Shown piece after piece: positions 24,984-34,223 of a DNA stretch of 59,331 nt. Where the stretch lies: NCBI GenBank assembly GCA_016178585.1, contig JACOTA010000040.1, positions 1 to 59,331 on the forward strand, read 5' to 3'. Every line of letters starts with the position of its first letter. Within the stretch, counting starts at the first letter, position 1. Origin of the DNA: Nitrospirota bacterium (lineage in GTDB: Bacteria > Nitrospirota > Nitrospiria > JACQBW01). A program made the translations under genes and the position numbers. The notes under the pieces were generated by a model, which was not told where the DNA came from, did not search any database, and saw only the letters and a program-made list of their open reading frames with translations.

Positions 24984-25361
24984 ATGGCACAGAAACCGAA
25001 AAAAGAAAATAAATACGAAGAAATAAAAAAGGAACTTGAAAAACAAAAAAGCGCTTTACTTGCCGAGGCAGGTGTCATTATCGGAGGCGGTCTAAATCCC
25101 GGGAGCGAGAATTACTCTGATTTAGGAGACCAGGCGACAGCTGTCGCCGACCAAAACTTTCTTCTCCGGATAAAGGAAAGGGAGCAGAAACTTCTCAAAA
25201 AAATTGACGAAGCGCTCGAACGAATCGCGTCCGGCACTTTCGGGGTGTGTGAAAGCTGCGGCGAACAAATTTCAACAAAACGATTACTGGCAAGACCCGT
25301 TACCACCCTTTGCATTGATTGCAAAACCCGCCAGGAACAAGAAGAAAAAATAAGAAAATAA
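24984..25361 (+). CDS. DksA/TraR-type zinc-finger protein
   Basis: A 125-residue protein with a long coiled-coil N-terminal half (EIKKELEKQKSALLAEAG ... IKEREQKLLKKIDEALERI) and a C-terminal four-cysteine finger, GVCESCGEQI ... CIDCKTRQ. The family binds the RNA polymerase secondary channel with or without ppGpp. A DPAD/DxxDxA tip like that of true DksA is not obvious (DLGDQATAVADQ stands in its place), so I do not use the dksA symbol. GAGG precedes the ATG. Confidence 0.88.
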   Translation: MAQKPKKENKYEEIKKELEKQKSALLAEAGVIIGGGLNPGSENYSDLGDQATAVADQNFLLRIKEREQKLLKKIDEALERIASGTFGVCESCGEQISTKRLLARPVTTLCIDCKTRQEQEEKIRK

Positions 25362-25405
25362 CGCCTCGAACCTTAACGCTCCCTTCTTTCTAAAATAAAA
25401 AAGCA

Positions 25406-25432
25406 CCGCCTAAATAACTCCTGATCAGGCGG
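25406..25432 (+). terminator. Small hairpin between the DksA-type gene and a membrane protein gene
   Basis: CCGCCT and AGGCGG arms enclose a 15-base loop, without a following T-run. It could weakly attenuate or stabilise the transcript. The next gene's ribosome site (GGAAGGAG) begins inside or just after it. Confidence 0.3.
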
Positions 25433-25445
25433 AAGGAGAAGGGCC

Positions 25446-25676
25446 ATGTCCGGAGGAAAAGGTTTTTTCGGCTGCCTGTCAGCGTTAGCCGGCATGATTG
25501 GCATTTTTGTGGCAATTACCATCAGCTTCACTTTTTATCTGATCCCGGTGGCGTTCATCCTATTTATTGTTTCGTTAATCATGATTTCTCTGGCTTTAGG
25601 GCCATCGTCCCCGGCTGATTCAACCAAAAATAGATCAAAAACCGAGATTGAAAACAGGTCGAAAGAAGATAAGTAA
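25446..25676 (+). CDS. Small two-helix membrane protein, unknown function
   Basis: A 76-residue protein. Two hydrophobic helices (CLSALAGMIGIFVAITISFT and YLIPVAFILFIVSLIMISLA) precede a polar tail ending STKNRSKTEIENRSKEDK. It has a good GGAAGGAG ribosome site and ends 3 bp before gmd, so it is probably co-transcribed with it. I do not recognise the family. Confidence 0.6.
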   Translation: MSGGKGFFGCLSALAGMIGIFVAITISFTFYLIPVAFILFIVSLIMISLALGPSSPADSTKNRSKTEIENRSKEDK

Positions 25677-26645
<969 letters not shown>

Positions 26646-26667
26646 GGGAACCTTTTCCCTTTAAACC

Positions 26668-27342
26668 ATGTCGATTCGAGGAATTGAGTTAAGTAAATCC
26701 TACCACCACTACCAGGTTCTCAAACAGGTCTCTTTTGAAATTAAAGAGGGTACCTGTTTCGCTTTATTTGGACCCAACGGCGCCGGGAAAACAACCCTTC
26801 TTCGCATCCTGGCGACCCTGTCGCGACCCTCTTCGGGAGAATTCGAAATGCTGGGTTTCCATGGGATAAAAGAAAAAATGAAAATCAGGGAAAGTCTTTT
26901 TTTAGTCAGCCACGGGTCCTATCTGTACGACGACCTTAATGTCGTTGAAAATATTCATTTTTCTTTACAGATCCGGGGGATTATTCCAACCCAGCAACAC
27001 ATTAAAAGCGCCCTGGACCGGGTCGGGATTGGTCCGTTCGCAAAGTTAAAAAGCCGGTTTCTTTCTGCGGGAATGAAAAAACGCCTCTCCCTCGCCAAAG
27101 CCATTCTCGCGCGGCCAAAAATCCTTCTGCTGGATGAAGGGTATTCGTCGCTGGATGAAAGGGGTGTCGGAATCCTAAACCAATGTATTCGGGATTTTAA
27201 CAAAGAAGGAGCGACCATCTTCATGACCACGCATGAAAGGGTTAAAACCGCGGAAGTCGCCCATCAGGCGGGAGTCCTTTTAAGCGGCCGTTTAAAAGAA
27301 ATTCCGGTGAAAGTTTTACTCGGTGCCGATGCGCTTTTTTAA
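26668..27342 (+). CDS. ccmA: Haem exporter ATP-binding protein CcmA
   Basis: A 224-residue ABC ATPase. Walker A is GPNGAGKTTLLRIL, the signature region is FLSAGMKKRLSLAKAIL, and Walker B is ILLLDEGYSSLD. With CcmB and CcmC it drives release of haem-loaded CcmE in System I cytochrome c maturation. It overlaps ccmB by 14-20 bp. Confidence 0.92.
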   Translation: MSIRGIELSKSYHHYQVLKQVSFEIKEGTCFALFGPNGAGKTTLLRILATLSRPSSGEFEMLGFHGIKEKMKIRESLFLVSHGSYLYDDLNVVENIHFSLQIRGIIPTQQHIKSALDRVGIGPFAKLKSRFLSAGMKKRLSLAKAILARPKILLLDEGYSSLDERGVGILNQCIRDFNKEGATIFMTTHERVKTAEVAHQAGVLLSGRLKEIPVKVLLGADALF

Positions 27343-28006
27343 AGTGATCCAGTGGATCGTCTGGAAAGATCTCATCAGCGAGATTCGAAACAGGGAGAAT
27401 CTCTCTTCCATGCTGTTTTTTGCCCTTTCCGTCATTCTGATCTTCAGTTTTAGCTTTTCGATGGATCAGAGGTCGACGAAAGAACTGATGCCTGGAATCA
27501 TCTGGGTCGCGTTTGGTTTTACCGGAATTATCGGCCTCGGAAAGTCATTTTTACCCGAGGTGCAGAACGACTGCATCGAATATTTGCAGATCTCCCCGGT
27601 ATCCAGGGGAGCCATTTATCTCGGTAAATTTGCCGGCAATGTCCTCTTTTTATTCGCGGCGGAGATCATTTTATTTCCCCTTTTTATTTTATTCTTTAAT
27701 CTTGATATCCTTGATAAACTCCCCGTGTTTCTGTTAATATTTTTTGTAGCAACCGTGGGACTTTCCGCTCTGGGAACGCTCTTCTCCGCCTTAACCGTGC
27801 AAATCCGGGCAAGAGAAGTCATGTTTCCGATTCTCCTGCTTCCTTTAGCGGTCCCAATATTTATCGGCGCGGTAGAATCCACCCGCGGCGCGTTAAACGG
27901 AGATCCGCTGGCCCTTTATAGCCATTGGGTCAAATTATTAGGGATCTTTGACATCGTTTTTATTGTGGTTTCTTTTTGGGTTTTTGAATTTATTTTGGAT
28001 GAATAA
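27323..28006 (+). CDS. ccmB: Haem exporter membrane protein CcmB
   Basis: A 227-residue polytopic protein with about six helices. The N-terminal part (WIVWKDLISEIRNRENLSSM) is typical of CcmB, as is FTGIIGLGKSFLPEVQNDCI. The start may be the GTG at 27323 or the ATG at 27329. It forms the ABC complex with CcmA. Confidence 0.92.
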   Translation: MPMRFFKVIQWIVWKDLISEIRNRENLSSMLFFALSVILIFSFSFSMDQRSTKELMPGIIWVAFGFTGIIGLGKSFLPEVQNDCIEYLQISPVSRGAIYLGKFAGNVLFLFAAEIILFPLFILFFNLDILDKLPVFLLIFFVATVGLSALGTLFSALTVQIRAREVMFPILLLPLAVPIFIGAVESTRGALNGDPLALYSHWVKLLGIFDIVFIVVSFWVFEFILDE

Positions 28007-28026
28007 TTAGAAAGGAGGGCTCTTTT

Positions 28027-28737
28027 TTGCTAGCTTCCCGATTTATTGGAAAACTTCGGCAATTCCAGAACTGGTTTGCTCTCTTTGCCGGTCTTTTTTT
28101 AACCGCCGGACTTTATATGGGCCTCGTGGCCTCTCCTCCGGACTATTACCAGGGGGAAATCGTCAGAATCATGTATATTCATGTTCCCTTCGCCCAGGGC
28201 GCCATGGTGGCTTATACCGCTCTCTTCGGCGGAAGCCTCTGGTATCTCTGGAAACGAGACGCCGTCGTTGATAATATGTGCCAGGCTTCCGCGGGGATAG
28301 GGATTCTTTTCACAACCGTCGCCCTGATTACGGGTTCCATCTGGGCCAAACCCACCTGGAATGTCTGGTGGACATGGGATCCCCGATTGGTTTCCTTCGC
28401 GGTCCTTCTCCTGATTTTGATCGGGTATCTTATGCTCAGGTCTTTTTTGGATGATCCGGGAAAAAAAGCCCGTTATTCAGCCGTCCTCGCCATTGTCGGC
28501 TTCGTCGATCTTCCCATCGTCCATTATTCCGTTGAATGGTGGCGAACCCTTCATCAGCCGCTCTCAATCTCGACCCGGGGCATCAGTATCGCGGCCAACA
28601 TGCTTTATCCTTTAATCAGTATGTCGATCGGTCTTTATCTCCTTTTTGCCTATATGCTCATGGTGCGGACGCAAATGCTTTACTTACAGCAATTGCTGGA
28701 AGCCAAGCAGGGGCGTTTACTGAGCGACATCCATTGA
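28027..28737 (+). CDS. ccmC: Haem-handling protein CcmC
   Basis: A 236-residue inner-membrane protein of the HemeHandling family that loads haem on CcmE. The WWD signature is WNVWWTWDPRLVSFAVL, with conserved histidines in IMYIHVPFAQG and VDLPIVHYSVEWWRTLHQP. It starts at TTG (28027) with an AAAGGAGGG site. Six membrane helices are visible. Confidence 0.95.
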   Translation: MLASRFIGKLRQFQNWFALFAGLFLTAGLYMGLVASPPDYYQGEIVRIMYIHVPFAQGAMVAYTALFGGSLWYLWKRDAVVDNMCQASAGIGILFTTVALITGSIWAKPTWNVWWTWDPRLVSFAVLLLILIGYLMLRSFLDDPGKKARYSAVLAIVGFVDLPIVHYSVEWWRTLHQPLSISTRGISIAANMLYPLISMSIGLYLLFAYMLMVRTQMLYLQQLLEAKQGRLLSDIH

Positions 28738-28750
28738 TGAGACCTCGTTC

Positions 28751-29242
28751 ATGAAAACGTTTTATCTCCGCTGGGGAGGAATCCTCGCCGCAGGCTTAAT
28801 CCTCGGACTCTTGGGAGGCCAGCGCTACGACAGGGAGGTCAGCACCATCTCCCCCGATCAAGTCCTCGACCATCCGGATCAATGGATCCGGGTCCAGGGG
28901 AGGATTGAATCGGGAACCCTCATGGTCGAGCCCGTCCTTCATAAAGCAACCTTTGAACTCGCGGGCAAACCGGAGCGTCTTCCCGTCCAATATACCGGCG
29001 ATGAGCTGGAAACTCTTCGGGAACTAAAAGTCATTGTCCTGCTTGGAAAATGGAATTCGTCCAGCCGGCTGTTTGAATCTAAAAAATTAGCCTTAACGCC
29101 TAATTACGGCTTTATTACCGCCGCTTATCTGGTCGGCCTGATTCCTCTGGCCTTTTTTCTCTTTATGATGGAAAGAAAAGTCACTTTATTGTATGATTTA
29201 ATAAAACGTGAAAAAATTTATCAACCGGAAGAATCTCAATGA
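28751..29242 (+). CDS. CcmE-like OB-fold protein fused to a CcmD-like C-terminal segment
   Basis: A 163-residue protein in the place of ccmD. TM1 (residues 8-24) leads to an OB-like domain (residues 36-115): QWIRVQGRIESGTLMVE, PVQYTGDE, KVIVLLGKW, KKLALTP. This parallels CcmE strands but lacks the haem-binding histidine: CcmE has KHSEDY where this has ALTPNY. A second membrane helix (FITAAYLVGLIPLAFFLFMM) with a basic tail resembles CcmD. It overlaps ccmE by 4 bp. I infer a role in stabilising the CcmABC-CcmE complex. Confidence 0.65.
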   Translation: MKTFYLRWGGILAAGLILGLLGGQRYDREVSTISPDQVLDHPDQWIRVQGRIESGTLMVEPVLHKATFELAGKPERLPVQYTGDELETLRELKVIVLLGKWNSSSRLFESKKLALTPNYGFITAAYLVGLIPLAFFLFMMERKVTLLYDLIKREKIYQPEESQ

Positions 29243-29694
29243 AATTTACAAAGAAAACAGGCGTCATCCTGAGTGTCGGGATCATCGCCATCTGCCTTGG
29301 CTATCTGGCCTTTGGTAATTTCGGTCAAAACCTTGTCTACTTCTTTACTCCCTCTGAAGTGTCCGCTTTCACCCAGGATCATTTCGGGAAAAAGGTCCGG
29401 GTAGCGGGTTTGGTGGTTAAACAAAGCGTTAAAATTGTTCCTGAAACAAAGAATATTAATTTTGAATTGACCGACGGCAAAGTGGTGATTCCCGTTACTT
29501 TTGAGGGGATCCCTCCTGACCTTTTCAAAGAAGGGCAAGGCGCTGTGGTCGAAGGGTACTGGGATTCCGACAAAAGGCTTCACTCCCAGATGATCATGGC
29601 CAAACACTCCGAGGATTACATGCCCCCCGATATGAAAAAAGCGGGAGTCGCCCTTCCCAAAAAAGATTTTTACAAGACCCTTAAAGTCGATTAA
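29239..29694 (+). CDS. ccmE: Periplasmic haem chaperone CcmE
   Basis: A 151-residue protein with one N-terminal membrane anchor and an OB-fold (VRVAGLVVKQSVKIV, VIPVTFEGIPPDLFKEGQGA). The covalent haem ligand is H123 with Y127 in MAKHSEDYMPP. It passes haem from CcmC to CcmF. The CcmE with the usual histidine (not the cysteine variant) is used here. Confidence 0.95.
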   Translation: MKFTKKTGVILSVGIIAICLGYLAFGNFGQNLVYFFTPSEVSAFTQDHFGKKVRVAGLVVKQSVKIVPETKNINFELTDGKVVIPVTFEGIPPDLFKEGQGAVVEGYWDSDKRLHSQMIMAKHSEDYMPPDMKKAGVALPKKDFYKTLKVD

Positions 29695-29711
29695 AAGCAA
29701 GGATAAATAAG

Positions 29712-31721
29712 ATGATGATTGAAATCGGTCACCTCGCGGTGATCATGGCGCTGGTTTTATCGGCCGTAGGAATCGTTACCCCGATGATCGGGCTCAAAAG
29801 ACAAAACGGGGTCTGGATTCAGATTGGGAAACAGGCGGTCACAGCGAATTTCGTCCTTCTCTCGATCGGAATGGCGACCATGATTTATTCCTACGCCACA
29901 CAGGATTATTCCGTCAAATACATCGCCGCGACATCAAACAGCAGACTGCCGATGTTCTATAAAGTGGCCGGTCTTTGGGGCGGACATGAGGGCTCGCTTC
30001 TCCTTTGGTCATGGATTTTATCCCTCTATTGCATGATGGCGGTTTGGATTCACTGGAAAACCCAGCCTGTGGTGATGCCCTATTTAATTGCTATGGAATC
30101 TTTAATTCTCCACGGCTTTTTACTGTTAATTCTGTTTTTGTCGAACCCCTTTGAAAGAATCTTTCCAGTCCCGGTGGACGGGAGAGACTTAAATCCTCTC
30201 CTGCAGGATCCCGCCATGGTGATCCATCCTCCCATGCTTTATTTAGGGTATGTGGGCCTCTCCATTCCTTTTTGTTTTGCGATGGCGGCGCTTTTTTCCG
30301 GACGGCTGGGCGAGGAATGGATTAAAGTCACCCAGAGATGGACCCTGCTGGCCTGGATTGCCCTGACGACGGGTGTTCTTATGGGCGGTTATTGGGCCTA
30401 CTACGAACTCGGCTGGGGAGGTTACTGGGGGTGGGATCCGGTGGAAAACGCGGCCTTTATGCCGTGGCTTGTCGCAACCGCCTTTCTTCATTCCGTGATG
30501 GTGCAGGAATCGCGAAAGATGTTTAAAGTCTGGAACCTTTTTCTTATTATCCTGGCCTTCTCTCTCTCTCTCATTGGAACTTTTCTCGTCCGCAGCGGCG
30601 TTCTCTCTTCCGTCCATTCGTTTGCGACTGACCCGGGACGGGGACTTTTTATTCTTGCGTTTCTGGCCTTTATGCTCCTTCTTTCGTTTGGAACGCTGAT
30701 TTTCAGGTCAGGCAAACTCAAAAGCCAGATCGAATTAGACTCCATGATCTCCCGGGAAGCCGTCTTTCTGTTTAATAACCTCTTTTTCCTGGTTGCCATG
30801 GTAACCGTTTTTATCGGAACGCTTTACCCTCTTTTGACAGAAGCGCTTAAATTTAAAAAAGTTTCCGTCGGACCGCCTTATTACAATGCTGTTTTTATGC
30901 CTGTGGCTCTCGGGCTTATTTTCCTCATGGGGATCGGCCCGTATATTCCCTGGCGAAAAGCCTCCAGGGAAAGCTTAAAAAAACATTTTCTGATTCCGCT
31001 TTTATTTTCCGGAGCCGGGCTTGTTTTCTTTGCGATCCTCGGTGTTCACGATCTTTATGCGCTTGCCGGCCTCACCGTCGTCTGTTTTGTCCTGGCCTCT
31101 ATTGTTTCTGATTTTTCAAAAATTTCAATGTTTTGGGCTAAACAACGCCGCGTCAATCACCTGTCAGGACTTTATGTTGCTTTTCGGCAAAATCCAAGAC
31201 GTTTCGCCGGAATCATCACTCATGTCGGCGTATTGATCATGATTGTCGGAATCATTTTTTCCACCATTTATCAAACTGAAAAAGTCGTTATCCTGAAACC
31301 TGGCGAAGAGGTAACCCTCAATTCTTTTAAAATCAGACTGATAAAATTATATGAAACCACAGGCCCAAACTGGGTGGCTCAGGAAGGATTTTTTCAGGTC
31401 TACCTGGGAAATACCCTGATTGCCCAATTAACCCCCCAAAAACGGCTTTTTACTGTTTCTCAGACACCGACCACCGAAACGGCCCTTCATCAGTATGATA
31501 TGGGACATATTTTTTTGACCATTCCCGAGGTGGCCCCTGACGGTTCATGGGCAAGGGTTCGTGCTTTATACAACCCTCTTGTGCTCTGGGTGTGGTATGG
31601 AGGAGCGGTGATGGTCTTTGGAGCTTTTTTAAACATCTTTCGCCCCAAACGGAAGGAAATTTATTCCGAAGGGATCGCGACCCTGACACCATTTTCATCA
31701 AAGAAAATGGTGCAGGAATAA
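29712..31721 (+). CDS. ccmF: Cytochrome c haem lyase subunit CcmF
   Basis: A 669-residue polytopic protein with about 14-15 helices. The WWD domain is GWGGYWGWDPVENAAFMPWL, followed by LVRSGVLSSVHSFA. Upstream, GLWGGHEGSLLLWSW and the His-rich loop after it match the family. It joins reduced apocytochrome with haem from CcmE. AAGGATAAATAAG supplies the ribosome site. Confidence 0.96.
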   Translation: MMIEIGHLAVIMALVLSAVGIVTPMIGLKRQNGVWIQIGKQAVTANFVLLSIGMATMIYSYATQDYSVKYIAATSNSRLPMFYKVAGLWGGHEGSLLLWSWILSLYCMMAVWIHWKTQPVVMPYLIAMESLILHGFLLLILFLSNPFERIFPVPVDGRDLNPLLQDPAMVIHPPMLYLGYVGLSIPFCFAMAALFSGRLGEEWIKVTQRWTLLAWIALTTGVLMGGYWAYYELGWGGYWGWDPVENAAFMPWLVATAFLHSVMVQESRKMFKVWNLFLIILAFSLSLIGTFLVRSGVLSSVHSFATDPGRGLFILAFLAFMLLLSFGTLIFRSGKLKSQIELDSMISREAVFLFNNLFFLVAMVTVFIGTLYPLLTEALKFKKVSVGPPYYNAVFMPVALGLIFLMGIGPYIPWRKASRESLKKHFLIPLLFSGAGLVFFAILGVHDLYALAGLTVVCFVLASIVSDFSKISMFWAKQRRVNHLSGLYVAFRQNPRRFAGIITHVGVLIMIVGIIFSTIYQTEKVVILKPGEEVTLNSFKIRLIKLYETTGPNWVAQEGFFQVYLGNTLIAQLTPQKRLFTVSQTPTTETALHQYDMGHIFLTIPEVAPDGSWARVRALYNPLVLWVWYGGAVMVFGAFLNIFRPKRKEIYSEGIATLTPFSSKKMVQE

Positions 31722-31731
31722 GGACCGGAAG

Positions 31732-32289
31732 ATGATTCGCGTGTGGCATATTGTTCTTTTGGCCGGAGTCCTTGGCCTCCTGGGGCTTTTTTACAAAGGG
31801 CTCTGGGGGAATCCCTCCTACCTTCCTCCCGTGCTTGTGGGGACTTCCGCTCCCGATTTTTCCGGGGCGAACCTTTACACGGGAGACCGGGTATCCCTGG
31901 ATCAGTTCAAGGGAAAAGTGGTTGTTCTTAATTTTTGGGCGTCATGGTGCCAGGAGTGTAAATTGGAACACTCTTCTCTCCTTTCTATTAACAAACAATA
32001 TGGTCAAAATCCCAATTTCGTTCTGCTTGGGATTGATTATCAGGATAAGATAGACCTTGCCCACGAGTACCTTGGCCAGCTTGGAAATAATTTCCAACAC
32101 ATCTCGGACCCAAAGGGAAGAATCTCCATTGATTACGGCGTCTACGGCGTTCCCGAAACTTTTGTGATTGACCAAAAAGGCGTTATTCGCCACAAAGAAA
32201 TCGGACCCATTATCGGAGAGTCCTACATCAATTTTACCCAGAATGTTTTAGAACCCTTATTAAACGGTAAATCGGTCCCGGCTTCATAA
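31732..32289 (+). CDS. ccmG: Thiol-disulfide oxidoreductase CcmG/DsbE
   Basis: A 185-residue membrane-tethered thioredoxin-like protein. The N-terminal anchor is VLLAGVLGLLGLFYKGLW and the active site is WASWCQECK (C73, C76). GVYGVPETFVID holds the cis-proline. The CXXC filling QE replaces the more usual PT/PS. It keeps apocytochrome CXXCH thiols reduced, fed by CcdA. Confidence 0.92.
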   Translation: MIRVWHIVLLAGVLGLLGLFYKGLWGNPSYLPPVLVGTSAPDFSGANLYTGDRVSLDQFKGKVVVLNFWASWCQECKLEHSSLLSINKQYGQNPNFVLLGIDYQDKIDLAHEYLGQLGNNFQHISDPKGRISIDYGVYGVPETFVIDQKGVIRHKEIGPIIGESYINFTQNVLEPLLNGKSVPAS

Positions 32290-32313
32290 AATGGCCCGGT
32301 TGAAAAGAAAACC

Positions 32314-32817
32314 ATGATTAAAACCCTGCCAGGCTTTAGAAACAAAATGAGTTCGATTTTATTTTTTACCTGTGCCCTCATTCTCGCATCCGCGGCATTT
32401 GGCGCAGAATCCTTAAACGAAGATGCCCTCCAGGCTCAAACCAAAAAAATCGCTAAAACACTCCGGTGCATGGTTTGTCAATCGGAATCGGTCTGGGAGT
32501 CGAACGCCGAGCTGGCCATCCAAATGAGAGAAATCATCCGGGAACGCCTGATGGAAGGGCAAACACCTGACCAAATCCGGAGTTATTTTGTGGGCCGGTA
32601 TGGAGATCCCATTTTATTGAAACCGAGAACCTTCGGATTAAACTGGCTTCTCTGGGGAGGACCTTTTCTCCTGCTCTTTATCGGGGGCGTTTTTCTGTAC
32701 CGAAACATCAGAAAGTGGGTCAGTCAAACGGCTTTATCCCCGCCCGAAGAATCTCCCGCCATGAGTGAACAGGAGCGCCAGCGGATTCAACAGGAATTAA
32801 ACTCTTTTAAGAATTAA
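32314..32817 (+). CDS. ccmH: Cytochrome c maturation protein CcmH (CcmL-type)
   Basis: A 167-residue protein with a signal/anchor sequence, then the thioredoxin-like three-helix domain with LRCMVCQ (C52, C55) and a C-terminal membrane helix (WLLWGGPFLLLFIGGVFLY). Together with CcmI it presents apocytochromes to CcmF. A second possible ATG lies at residue 12. Confidence 0.93.
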   Translation: MIKTLPGFRNKMSSILFFTCALILASAAFGAESLNEDALQAQTKKIAKTLRCMVCQSESVWESNAELAIQMREIIRERLMEGQTPDQIRSYFVGRYGDPILLKPRTFGLNWLLWGGPFLLLFIGGVFLYRNIRKWVSQTALSPPEESPAMSEQERQRIQQELNSFKN

Positions 32818-32832
32818 ATCAGGATATCACCC

Positions 32833-33765
32833 ATGTTTTTAGTTTATTCGGCAATCCTTTTAGTTTTGGTCACCGGTTACCTGCTCTATCCAGTCTGGGT
32901 AAAAAATCAAAGGTATCTCATGACCGGTAACGAAGCCGCGCTCGATGAGGAGCAAACGAATCTGAAAATCGAAAAACAATCTCTTTTGACTTCGCTGTCC
33001 GAACTTGATCTTGATTACGCGCAGGGGAGATTTTCGGATCATGACTTCCGCCAGTTGAAAACTGGCTATGAACAGCGTCTGATCAAAGTCCTGGCAAAGC
33101 TGGAGACGATTGAACAAAAAATCCATGAGCCAAAATCGCCGACGAACCCATTCCCCTCTTCAAGGCTTTCGGGGTCGCAGTGGGCAATCTCAACGCTCCT
33201 TGCCCTGTTAATCGTTTCAGGAACAGCCGGCGTTTACAAACTGGTTTATGGAAAATTTGAGCGGGCTCAACAAAGCGCGAACGAAGACGGCGTCCCGCAG
33301 GGAACGCCTCCCGTCAATCCCCTGGAAATGGTCGCACGACTCGAAAAACGGTTAAAAGAAAATCCTAATGATCTGCAAGGACAAATGATGGCCGGGCGTT
33401 CCTACATGACCCTGCAACGCTGGACGGACGCTGAGAAAGCCTGGCGGAAAGCCGTTGAACTGGACGAAAGAAATGAGGTCGCCCAATTTAACCTGGCCGA
33501 TGTCCTGATCCGAACGGCGACTCCCGGCAACAAAGCCGTTTATGAAGAGGCGCTTGACCACGTTGAAAAGGCCTTGATTAATGTTCCTCGTGAACCCGTC
33601 GTTCTTTGGACAAAGGGACTGGCCCTGCTTCATCTCGGCAGAACTCAGGAAACCGATCAAGCCTGGACGGCGGCACTCCAAAATCTACCCCTCGGATCAG
33701 AGGATGCCGAATTTATAAAAAAAGCCTTGCAGGATTTACGAGCCGGAAAAGCGCCATCAGAGTAG
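32833..33765 (+). CDS. ccmI: CcmI-like TPR protein of cytochrome c maturation
   Basis: A 310-residue protein. TM1 (LVYSAILLVLVTGYLLYPVW), a coiled-coil cytosolic loop (LLTSLSELDLDYAQGRFSDHDF), TM2 (ISTLLALLIVSGTAGVY) and about three TPR repeats (MVARLEKRLKENPNDLQG, WTDAEKAWRKAVELDERN) match CcmI/CycH. It binds the C-terminus of apocytochromes. It follows ccmH by 15 bp. Confidence 0.9.
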   Translation: MFLVYSAILLVLVTGYLLYPVWVKNQRYLMTGNEAALDEEQTNLKIEKQSLLTSLSELDLDYAQGRFSDHDFRQLKTGYEQRLIKVLAKLETIEQKIHEPKSPTNPFPSSRLSGSQWAISTLLALLIVSGTAGVYKLVYGKFERAQQSANEDGVPQGTPPVNPLEMVARLEKRLKENPNDLQGQMMAGRSYMTLQRWTDAEKAWRKAVELDERNEVAQFNLADVLIRTATPGNKAVYEEALDHVEKALINVPREPVVLWTKGLALLHLGRTQETDQAWTAALQNLPLGSEDAEFIKKALQDLRAGKAPSE

Positions 33766-33822
33766 TTGGACCGATTTCTTCAGGCATGTTAAAATTTAAA
33801 AACATTAAGGTTCTTTAAAATT

Positions 33823-34098
33823 TTGGAACCCTTATCAACAAATCTGGTGGAAATTTATACCACCTATGATCTTCTGGAAGCAGAGCAAATCAGAGGTTTT
33901 TTAGAGGAAACAGGGATCCTGGCGAAAATCAGAGACCTCGGCATCACTCCCTATCCCCTCAACATCGGCGGGTTTAACGAAAAAAGAATTATCGTTCTTT
34001 CTTCTTACAAAAAAGAAGCTTTAAAGTTAATAGCCAATGCCATTGAAGATCAGGTTATATCTTCAAACGGAATTTTTATCGATAAAGAAGTATCTTAG
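33823..34098 (+). CDS. DUF2007-family putative signal-transducing protein
   Basis: A 91-residue protein of the DUF2007 type: LVEIYTTYDLLEAEQIRGFL, ILAKI, then IGGFNEKRIIVLSSYKKEA. The start is a TTG at 33823; the AAGG upstream is 14 bases away, so the true start is not secure. The family binds or senses small ligands in other proteins, but the role here is unknown. R1 copy C follows. Confidence 0.7.
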   Translation: MEPLSTNLVEIYTTYDLLEAEQIRGFLEETGILAKIRDLGITPYPLNIGGFNEKRIIVLSSYKKEALKLIANAIEDQVISSNGIFIDKEVS

Positions 34099-34104
34099 GA
34101 AAAT

Positions 34105-34221
34105 GAGTGAAGCATCTGGCTCCGCCAGTGACGGATTTGGAAATGGTCGTAGTTAGACCGAGCGAAACCCGGGGGTTCGGGGGCATTGAGAGTGATTTTC
34201 TCGAAGGCCCCTGATTATAAT
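34105..34221 (+). repeat. R1 two-hairpin repeat, copy C (with insert)
   Basis: The first hairpin is TCTGGC-TCC-GCCAGT. About 38 extra bases follow, then the shared CCCGGGGGTTCGGGGGCATTG with hairpin GAGAGTGATTTTCTC, GGCCCC and a terminal TATAAT at 34216-34221. It ends 2 bp before the tlpA ATG, leaving no room for a normal ribosome site after the repeat. Confidence 0.75.
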
Positions 34222-34223
34222 GA

